From an uncultured Alphaproteobacteria bacterium (GTDB lineage Bacteria; Pseudomonadota; Alphaproteobacteria; Rs-D84), in NCBI GenBank assembly GCA_947589625.1, contig CANQCM010000066.1, forward strand, positions 1 to 5,548: a stretch of 5,548 nucleotides of DNA. Reading direction: 5' to 3'. A model generated the notes under the pieces. It did no database searches. It was not told where the DNA came from and worked only from the letters and a program-made list of their open reading frames with translations. The position numbers were made by a program, and so were the translations under genes. Shown piece by piece: positions 1 through 5,057 of this stretch (the stretch's first letter is position 1; every line of letters starts with the position of its first letter).

Positions 1-28
1 AAAAACACTGGCGGTTGCCAGTGTTTTT
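1..28 (-). terminator. Intrinsic hairpin terminator after tRNA-Met, probably bidirectional
   Basis: Positions 1-12 pair perfectly with 17-28 around a GGTT loop. The G/C-containing core is CACTGGC/GCCAGTG, with A's on the left arm and T's on the right. Read on the minus strand, the stem starts 9 bases past the encoded CCA end of the tRNA and closes into a run of five or more T's (cut by the window edge), as expected for Rho-independent termination. Read on the plus strand, the hairpin is followed by seven T's (24-30), so it could also stop a gene converging from the left. The left edge may extend beyond base 1. Confidence 0.9.
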
Positions 29-36
29 TTGAATCT

Positions 37-113
37 TGGTAGCGGCGGAGGGACTCGGACCCCCGACACGCGGATTATGATTCCGCTGCTCTAACCAGCT
101 GAGCTACGCCGCC
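37..113 (-). tRNA. tRNA-Met (CAT), elongator type
   Basis: A complete 77-base cloverleaf is readable on the minus strand. It has a 7-bp acceptor stem (G1 opposite U72, the rest Watson-Crick), D stem GCTC/GAGC, anticodon stem GCGGA/TCCGC around loop ATCATAA (anticodon CAT), T stem GGGGG/CCCTC, discriminator A73 and an encoded CCA. Initiator tRNA is unlikely because the anticodon stem lacks the three consecutive G:C pairs and there is no C1:A72 mismatch. The anticodon arm matches the alphaproteobacterial elongator tRNA-Met better than the lysidine-modified tRNA-Ile2, which also has CAT in the gene. One oddity is that T-loop position 55, nearly always U (pseudouridine), is C here (loop TCCGAGT). 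The gene lies 43 bases downstream of ung, with its own promoter before it and a hairpin terminator directly after it. Confidence 0.95.
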
Positions 114-123
114 ATTGCCCCGA

Positions 124-151
124 ATTATATCAAACAAATTCAAGATTGCAA
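124..151 (-). promoter_or_regulatory. Sigma-70-type promoter for tRNA-Met
   Basis: On the minus strand a perfect TATAAT (-10) lies at 129-124 and TTGCAA (-35, 4 of 6 consensus) at 151-146, with a 16-base spacer. The -10 box ends 10 bases before the first tRNA base (113), so a start about 7 bases downstream would give only a short 5' leader for RNase P to remove. The promoter fits entirely in the gap between the ung stop codon and the tRNA. The tRNA can therefore be made independently of the upstream operon, although no terminator separates it from ung. Confidence 0.75.
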
Positions 152-156
152 GTCTT

Positions 157-819
157 TTACCATTCTATCGGCGTTTTTCCATGCGCCACCAGATATTCAT
201 TGGCACGACTGAAATGATGATTTCCAAAAAATCCGCGTGACGCCGACAATGGTGACGGGTGTACGCTTTTCAAAATCAGGTTTCGCGCGGGGTCAACTAT
301 TTCCGCCTTGCGTTGCGCATATGCGCCCCACAGCATATAAACAATGTTTTCACGCGTCGCCAATGCGCGAATAACGGCGTCTGTAAAAGTTTCCCAACCG
401 CGCCCCGCGTGCGATGCTGCCACATGCGCCGCAACGGTTAAAGTAGAATTCAGCAACAACACACCTTGACGCGCCCAATCTGTTAAATCGCCATTTGTAA
501 TACTTTTGCGACCGATATCGTTTTCAATTTCTTTATAGATATTTATCAACGATGGTGGCACAGGGGTCGGTGGCAACACAGAAAAGCAGAGTCCATGCGC
601 CTGACCCGGTTCATGATATGGGTCTTGCCCAATAATCACAACCTTGACATTATCCAGCGGGCACAAATCAAACGCCGCAAAAATATTTTTAGGCGCTGGA
701 TACACCTGCCGCCCAGACATATATTCACCGCGCACAAAATCAGTTAACTTGATAAAATAATCTTTATCAAATTCCGCACTTAACGCGTCATGCCAAGATT
801 GTTCAATTCTTACATTCAT
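157..819 (-). CDS. ung: Uracil-DNA glycosylase, family 1 (UNG)
   Basis: This enzyme removes uracil from DNA by cleaving the N-glycosidic bond, the first step of base excision repair after cytosine deamination or dUMP incorporation; it is cytoplasmic and monofunctional. The 220 residues compare with 229 in E. coli. The water-activating loop GQDPYH is at 64-69 (catalytic Asp66) and is followed by the GQAHGLCFSV strand, whose Phe79 should stack on uracil. LLLNSTLTV at 121-129 supplies the uracil-reading Asn124. The SHAGRGWETFTD segment is at 136-147, and the minor-groove loop HPSPLSA at 187-193 carries the second catalytic residue, His187. All key residues are present, so it should be active. 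The ATG overlaps the stop codon of the 181-aa gene upstream (ATGA, 816-819), which indicates translational coupling. Only a weak AAAG lies just before the ATG, consistent with reinitiation. Confidence 0.97.
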   Translation of the reverse strand: MNVRIEQSWHDALSAEFDKDYFIKLTDFVRGEYMSGRQVYPAPKNIFAAFDLCPLDNVKVVIIGQDPYHEPGQAHGLCFSVLPPTPVPPSLINIYKEIENDIGRKSITNGDLTDWARQGVLLLNSTLTVAAHVAASHAGRGWETFTDAVIRALATRENIVYMLWGAYAQRKAEIVDPARNLILKSVHPSPLSASRGFFGNHHFSRANEYLVAHGKTPIEW

Positions 820-1361
820 CTTTGATACGATTTTAATTTTTGCACGATTTTTTGCACATCAATTTTTTTTGATTTCTTTGCCACATCATGTATAACCGAA
901 TGAACCGCGTCTGATGCAGTACCATTTCTTATTCGTGCAAAGCCCACATATTCACCGTTATTATGTCTTTCCGATATATCGTATGCACTGCTGGTTGGGT
1001 GGTCATACAAGCCTTGATAACCGTAATCAAACGCGCCTTGGTCAACATATCTGAAAAATACTCTATTTACAAAATCTCCGACATAAAACACTCTATAATT
1101 TTCTTTACAATCTGCCTTTAGCCCGCTTTTTTGCCAGCCGTTGCGCATATATATGCCACTTTTAGGTTCAATCACATATTCGTAATCTTGCAATTTATAA
1201 GACATAAAAGTATACGGTATATCAAATGTTTTATTAAAAACCTTTGAATAATCTTCATGGTATCTGGTGTATGGTCTGCAATCCAGCGATTGTAATCTAA
1301 TGCACGCCTCGTATTCACCTTGTTCCATATTCCATTGTATTGCAGAAAAATCTTGAAACAT
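816..1361 (-). CDS. Uncharacterised Tyr-rich protein, 181 aa, paralogue of the adjacent 163-aa protein
   Basis: I recognise no known family, and there is no evident signal peptide, membrane segment or zinc-binding cluster. It is a soluble-looking protein with 18 Tyr in 181 residues (10%). It shares a signature with the product of 1376-1867: M1, Q3, F5-S6-A7, W10, Q14 and Y17 are at identical positions. An LQS..P motif follows (23-30), then R-x-V-x-x-G-x-FDYxY (104-115), then a Lys-rich C-terminal helix-like segment with KL..Y (150-181). The central part (about 35-100) has no clear counterpart, so the two copies diverged long ago or recombined. The ATG is preceded by CAGGG at a 6-base spacing, 14 bases after the previous stop. 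The stop overlaps the ung start. Local G+C is low (18 of 60 in 1141-1200). Being a genuine gene is supported by the ribosome site, tight packing and the paralogue; its function is unknown. Confidence 0.85.
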   Translation of the reverse strand: MFQDFSAIQWNMEQGEYEACIRLQSLDCRPYTRYHEDYSKVFNKTFDIPYTFMSYKLQDYEYVIEPKSGIYMRNGWQKSGLKADCKENYRVFYVGDFVNRVFFRYVDQGAFDYGYQGLYDHPTSSAYDISERHNNGEYVGFARIRNGTASDAVHSVIHDVAKKSKKIDVQKIVQKLKSYQR

Positions 1362-1375
1362 AATTTACCCTGCCC

Positions 1376-1867
1376 TTAACGACTAGCATTTTTTGCATAT
1401 TGATTTAATTTATTCAGAATTTGTTGACGGGTTGCAGTTTTGTTGTTGTACATATAAGATTCCATCAACTGAACAACATACATACCAATATTATAAGGTG
1501 TGCGCATATAACCCAATGTCTGATTTGCGCGCGAACCCTTATAATCGTTTGTTGTCAATTTGCCATAGTTATAATCAAACATACCATTTTTAACAAATCT
1601 TATATGAATATCTTTATTTTTGTCGTCAATATAGGTTATTCCATCTTGTTCTGAAAACGCGACATCAAAACCTGCACTTTCTGTTTGTGAAAATCTATCA
1701 ATATGGTTATTACACAGAATATACACATAATCCACTAAATCATAGCCTGCGCGATTTTCCGAAATAGGCGAGAAATTAATTGATTGTAAATTTATTATCA
1801 ATCCGCGCTGGCGATTATATTTTTCTTGTTTTACGCCCCATTTTAATGCAGAAAATTCTTGATTCAT
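1376..1867 (-). CDS. Uncharacterised Tyr-rich protein, 163 aa, paralogue of the adjacent 181-aa protein
   Basis: No known family is recognised. The N-terminus carries the signature M-x-Q-(D/E)-FSA-x-x-W-x-x-x-Q-x-x-Y (residues 1-17) shared with the next gene in the operon. After a 4-residue insertion the LQS..P motif follows (27-34). R-x-V-x-x-G-x-FDYxY is at 90-101, and the C-terminal QQILNKLNQY (148-157) resembles QKIVQKLKSY in its neighbour. There are 13 Tyr in 163 residues, and no signal peptide or convincing transmembrane helix. The start is supported by a GAAGGG ribosome site overlapping the upstream stop codon, 6 bases before the ATG; the gap is 10 bases. Base composition is strikingly AT-rich: three sampled 60-base lines (1441, 1561, 1681) hold 18, 12 and 16 G/C, against roughly 40-45% in gyrB. 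That fits either a fast-evolving or an acquired gene. Position between two DNA glycosylases is the only functional hint. Confidence 0.85.
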   Translation of the reverse strand: MNQEFSALKWGVKQEKYNRQRGLIINLQSINFSPISENRAGYDLVDYVYILCNNHIDRFSQTESAGFDVAFSEQDGITYIDDKNKDIHIRFVKNGMFDYNYGKLTTNDYKGSRANQTLGYMRTPYNIGMYVVQLMESYMYNNKTATRQQILNKLNQYAKNASR

Positions 1868-1877
1868 ATTACACCCT

Positions 1878-2531
1878 TCATAATTTTATTAGACCCAATT
1901 GACATGCTTTCCATAAAACCACATCAATATAACCACGCGGCAATCCTGTCTGACGCGACAAGTGCGCAAACATATCGTCACACGCTGATTTTACATTATC
2001 ACATAATTTTCCATTGTCAATGCATGCAGACAAATCTGCATCATTGGCAAATGCGCACCCCAAACGCTGAATCCAAATATCATATTTCACGACATCTTCG
2101 CCCAGATTGCGCGCCAAATGATTTGCAGTAATTTTACCGATATGGGGCAAGTTTTGCAGATACTTTATCTTGTCGTCCAGATTATTCAACGCATAATACC
2201 CATCACGCAACGCATCGCGCGATTGCCAGATTTTGCAAATTGCGCCTATTTTATTTTTGTTGTTAAATATTTTTAATAAACTCGCGCTATTTGCACCGTT
2301 TCTGCGGATTTCGTCCATTATTATTTGGTGAATTATCTTGGCTGTTTTCTGTGAAAAACCACCTGCCAAAATAACATAAGCGCACATTTCGGCAAACCCG
2401 TCAGGTGATAATTTTTCGCGCCGCGTCAGATTTTGCAAGATTTCATCAAAACTTTGCGCATCAGAATCCATACCCATCGCACGAATTTGCGCATCTAAAT
2501 CTTGAAACCATTCGGCTGAAAAATCCATCAT
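1878..2531 (-). CDS. Putative HhH-GPD superfamily DNA glycosylase, 217 aa
   Basis: The protein probably excises a damaged base in base excision repair; its substrate cannot be read from the sequence. Residues 51-76 (AYVILAGGFSQKTAKII and on) resemble the N-terminal helices of the HhH-GPD fold. The helix-hairpin-helix is LPHIGKITANHLARNLG at 128-144, and KYDIWIQRL at 149-157 puts Asp151 where EndoIII Asp138 and AlkA Asp238 act. At the bifunctional-lyase position (GxK in EndoIII and OGG1) it has Ile134, with Lys133 one place earlier, so it looks monofunctional. The C-terminal cysteines do not form the Fe-S cluster pattern of EndoIII/MutY. The conserved-looking end GYIDVVLWKACQLG (200-213) recalls uncharacterised HhH-GPD proteins more than Nth, MutY or AlkA. 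It starts 6 bases after gyrB. AAGG, overlapping the gyrB stop, lies 4 bases before the first ATG and 7 before the second, so Met2 may be the true start. Confidence 0.82.
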   Translation of the reverse strand: MMDFSAEWFQDLDAQIRAMGMDSDAQSFDEILQNLTRREKLSPDGFAEMCAYVILAGGFSQKTAKIIHQIIMDEIRRNGANSASLLKIFNNKNKIGAICKIWQSRDALRDGYYALNNLDDKIKYLQNLPHIGKITANHLARNLGEDVVKYDIWIQRLGCAFANDADLSACIDNGKLCDNVKSACDDMFAHLSRQTGLPRGYIDVVLWKACQLGLIKL

Positions 2532-2537
2532 CGCGCC

Positions 2538-4937
2538 TTATACATCTAGGTTCGCGTCCAACGCATTATCAACGATAAAATCGCGCCGCGGTTCAACAAC
2601 ATCACCCATCAGCATGGATACAACCTCGTCTGCCTGCGTTGCGTCTTGGACAGTTACTTGGAACAAACTGCGGTGATTTGGATCCATTGTTGTTTCCCAC
2701 AACTGTTCTGCGTTCATTTCACCCAAACCTTTATACCGTTGAATCTTTAACCCTGTTTGTGCATATTCAAACGATTTTTCCAGCAATGCCAGCGCACCCC
2801 AGATTTTCTGTGATTTCGCCTTGACGCGCAAAATTGCAGGTTTTGAAAATGTTTCCATTAATTCATCGCGTCCGTCCATACGCAACCACGCACGAATTTC
2901 GGGGCCTGATATTTTTTCACGGGGCAAGAAATGTGTTTCGTTCACACTGCGCAGAGTACGCATAATTGTGATACCAGATTCATCAGATAAAACATTCCAA
3001 CCGCGTTCAAATTCTAATTCTTCGGCGTCCAGCATTTTCGCCGCCGCGTTCAGGTTTTCTGTACTTTCAGATTCAAACACATGATTTAACGCCAACGCTT
3101 CTACAAAACGCAAAGGCATAATATGATTCAGCCCCTGCAAAGTGTTGCGCATATTCAAAATCAATGTCAGCAACCGTTTCAAATCTGCGCCAGAAATTTG
3201 CTGTCCATCTGCAATTTCAATAATGCCGTCTGTGGCCAATTGCTCCATCAAATAATCGTCCATTTCGCGCTGGTTTTGCAGATAGATTTGCTGTTTGCCA
3301 CGCGTCACACCATACAGTGGCGGTTTTGCAACATAAATATATCCGCGTTCAATCGCCTGTGGCATATGCCGATAAAAGAATGTCATCAGCAATGTTTGAA
3401 TATGTTGTCCGTCAACATCAGCATCGGTCATGATAATAACCTTGTGATAACGCATTTTTTCAATATCAAAATCGTCTTTGCCAATGCCTGCGCCCATAGT
3501 AGTAATCAACGCACCAATCGTATCAGACCCCAGCATTTTATCAAAACGCACGCGTTCAACATTTAATATTTTACCGCGCAAAGGCAAAATCGCTTGGGTT
3601 TTGCGGTCGCGACCTTGTTTTGCTGTACCACCTGCAGAATCTCCTTCTACGATAAACAATTCGCATTTTGCAGGGTCGCGTTCTGAACAATTTGCCAATT
3701 TCCCAGGCAATCCGCCTAATTCAGGTCCTGTCTTTTTACGCGACAATTCGCGCGCCTTGCGTGCAGCCTCGCGCGCGGTGGCGGCTTCCATAATCTTGTC
3801 TACAATCAGTTTTGCAATCGCAGGATTTTCGTCCAAGAACTCATACAGCATTTCAGACACTGTGTTTTCCACCAACGGGCGCACTTCACTGGACACCAGT
3901 TTATCTTTGGTTTGTGAACCAAATTTCGGGTCTGGAATTTTAACACTGATAATACTGGTCAAGCCTTCACGGAAATCTTCGCCCGACAGCGTAATGTCTT
4001 TTTTCGTTTGTGATTCAGATATATATTTATTCAACGCACGTGTTAACCCTGCCCTGAATCCTGCCAAGTGCGTACCGCCATCACGATTTGGAATATTGTT
4101 TGTAAAGCATAATGATGTTTCAGTATATGCGGTTGTCCATTGCAGAACAATTTCAATATATGTATCGTCAATTTGCCGTATCATTTGAATAGGTTCTGGA
4201 TTTAACAATTCTTTTGATTTATCCAGATATGTTGCAAAGCCCTTTAATCCGTCTGCCGAATGAAATTCACGCGTACGTTTTTCGGGACCGCGCAAATCTT
4301 CCAGAATAATTTTAACATTTGCGTTCAAGAACGATTGTTCGCGCAACCATGTTTCCATTGTATCAAAACTAAATTCTGTGCCAGTAAATGTTGATGGTGA
4401 CGGCAAGAAGGTAACTTCGGTTCCATGTTCATGATGCGTTTTGTTTTCAACTATTTTCAAATCTGATGTTGGCACACCGTCTGCAAAAGACATTGTGGCT
4501 TCCTTGTCGCCACGCCAGACGCGCACTTCCAACCAAGTAGATAACGCATTTACCACAGACACACCCACACCGTGCAGACCGCCAGAAACCTTGTACGCAC
4601 CGTTTCCTTCGTTATCAAATTTACCACCCGCATGCAGTTCGCACATAATCAGTTCCAACGCACTGCGCCCTGTTTCGTGATTTATATCAAATGGCATACC
4701 ACGCCCATTATCGCGAATTGTTGCAGACCCATCAGCATTCAGTGATACATAAACTGTGTCCGCATAGCCTGCCATTGCTTCGTCAATTGAATTATTAACC
4801 ACTTCATAAATCATATGGTGCAGACCACTACCGCCTTCGCCCACATCGCCAATATACATTCCAGGGCGTTTTTTAACAGCCTCTAACCCTTTCAGGACTT
4901 TGATTGAATCACCAGTATATTCATTATTTACAGCCAT
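2538..4937 (-). CDS. gyrB: DNA gyrase subunit B
   Basis: This is the ATPase subunit of gyrase (A2B2), which introduces negative supercoils. Its 799 residues match GyrB (about 800) rather than ParE (about 630). The GHKL ATPase domain has Glu45 (catalytic base) and Asn49 in EVVNNSIDE, Asp76 in DNGRG and GGLHGVG at 119-125. The transducer domain carries QTKDKL (342-347, ATP-contacting Lys344). The Toprim domain has EGDSAGG (431-437), PLRGKILNVE (452-461) and metal-binding DADVD (505-509). The C-terminal tail has QRYKGLGEMN (733-742) and LWETTMDP. Oddities: the usual Asp before Asn49 is Asn48, and the strongly conserved DGSHIRTLL stretch reads DGQHIQTLL (509-517). The start is fixed by AAAGGA (4949-4944), 6 bases before the ATG. 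It heads a minus-strand operon with two glycosylase genes; recF, a frequent gyrB neighbour elsewhere, is absent from this window. Confidence 0.99.
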   Translation of the reverse strand: MAVNNEYTGDSIKVLKGLEAVKKRPGMYIGDVGEGGSGLHHMIYEVVNNSIDEAMAGYADTVYVSLNADGSATIRDNGRGMPFDINHETGRSALELIMCELHAGGKFDNEGNGAYKVSGGLHGVGVSVVNALSTWLEVRVWRGDKEATMSFADGVPTSDLKIVENKTHHEHGTEVTFLPSPSTFTGTEFSFDTMETWLREQSFLNANVKIILEDLRGPEKRTREFHSADGLKGFATYLDKSKELLNPEPIQMIRQIDDTYIEIVLQWTTAYTETSLCFTNNIPNRDGGTHLAGFRAGLTRALNKYISESQTKKDITLSGEDFREGLTSIISVKIPDPKFGSQTKDKLVSSEVRPLVENTVSEMLYEFLDENPAIAKLIVDKIMEAATAREAARKARELSRKKTGPELGGLPGKLANCSERDPAKCELFIVEGDSAGGTAKQGRDRKTQAILPLRGKILNVERVRFDKMLGSDTIGALITTMGAGIGKDDFDIEKMRYHKVIIMTDADVDGQHIQTLLMTFFYRHMPQAIERGYIYVAKPPLYGVTRGKQQIYLQNQREMDDYLMEQLATDGIIEIADGQQISGADLKRLLTLILNMRNTLQGLNHIMPLRFVEALALNHVFESESTENLNAAAKMLDAEELEFERGWNVLSDESGITIMRTLRSVNETHFLPREKISGPEIRAWLRMDGRDELMETFSKPAILRVKAKSQKIWGALALLEKSFEYAQTGLKIQRYKGLGEMNAEQLWETTMDPNHRSLFQVTVQDATQADEVVSMLMGDVVEPRRDFIVDNALDANLDV

Positions 4938-4943
4938 TTATAT

Positions 4944-4949
4944 TCCTTT
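4944..4949 (-). promoter_or_regulatory. Ribosome binding site of gyrB
   Basis: AAAGGA on the minus strand, inside the longer purine run GAAAGGAA, sits 6 bases before the ATG at 4937. It is the strongest Shine-Dalgarno site in the operon and settles the gyrB start. Confidence 0.85.
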
Positions 4950-4959
4950 CTTTTTTTGT

Positions 4960-4988
4960 ATGAAAAACATAGCAATTTATGGTATAAT
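4960..4988 (+). promoter_or_regulatory. Divergent promoter for the RusA-like gene
   Basis: The plus strand has an extended -10, TGGTATAAT, with the TATAAT hexamer at 4983-4988. A weak -35, ATGAAA (4 of 6), is at 4960-4965 with a 17-base spacer. A start near 4995 would leave a leader of about 63 bases that contains the inverted repeat at 5002-5017. The -10 lies inside the spacer of the gyrB promoter, and this -35 lies over the gyrB start region, so the two promoters occupy the same DNA. Confidence 0.65.
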
Positions 4989-4994
4989 TATCAA
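4966..4994 (-). promoter_or_regulatory. Promoter of gyrB and the downstream operon
   Basis: On the minus strand TTGATA (-35, 5 of 6 consensus) lies at 4994-4989. After a 17-base spacer comes TATGTT (-10, 4 of 6) at 4971-4966, preceded by TGC, which makes an extended -10. The predicted start near 4959 gives a leader of about 22 bases ending in the gyrB ribosome site. A run of T's on the template-proximal side upstream of -35 (minus strand, around 5001-4996) could act as an UP-like element. No other good minus-strand promoter was seen between here and ung, so it probably serves all five protein genes. Confidence 0.7.
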
Positions 4995-4995
4995 G

Positions 4996-5047
4996 AAAAA
5001 AGGGTGATTTTTCACCTAAAAAATGATAAAAAATTTGTTGACAAAAA
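4996..5047. other. A/T tracts at near-helical spacing, possible bent DNA
   Basis: Runs of five or six identical A or T occur at 4996-5001, 5008-5012, 5018-5023, 5028-5033 and 5043-5047. Successive centres are about 11.5, 10.5, 10 and 14.5 bases apart, so the first four are close to in phase with the helix. This is the pattern expected for intrinsic curvature directly upstream of the gyrB promoter. It is also compatible with ordinary A/T richness of an intergenic region. Confidence 0.4.
5002..5017. repeat. Short inverted repeat GGGTGA-TTTT-TCACCT upstream of gyrB
   Basis: GGTGA (5003-5007) and TCACC (5012-5016) are exact inverted arms around a 4-base loop. A G/T pair extends the stem by one step. 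A-runs flank it on the plus strand. Read toward gyrB (minus strand) the hairpin is followed by CTTTTTTC, which resembles a weak intrinsic terminator placed before the gyrB promoter. Read the other way it lies in the leader of the RusA-like gene with no T-run after it. It could be a terminator of antisense transcription, a regulator operator or a leader hairpin; the sequence does not decide. Confidence 0.55.
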
Positions 5048-5057
5048 GGGCACGGCT

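Noticed and set aside
37..113. Reading the CAT tRNA as initiator tRNA-fMet or lysidine tRNA-Ile2
   Set aside because: It lacks the three G:C pairs in the anticodon stem and the 1:72 mismatch of initiators, and its anticodon arm GCGGA-ATCATAA-TCCGC fits the elongator type.
1552..1575. Plus-strand TTGTCA and TATAAT inside the 163-aa gene as an antisense promoter
   Set aside because: The spacer is only 12 bases (15 for the alternative TTGTTG), and such boxes are expected by chance in sequence this AT-rich.
2502..2531. The HhH-GPD protein begins MMDFSAEW, resembling the FSA..W starts of the two paralogues, suggesting a third shared N-terminal tag
   Set aside because: Only about five residues match, the spacing to Trp differs and nothing after it aligns, so it is most likely chance.
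3478..4188. Long plus-strand open frame (236 codons) opposite gyrB
   Set aside because: It lies wholly antisense to an unmistakable gyrB, has no ribosome site or recognisable domain, and is a by-product of gyrB codon usage.
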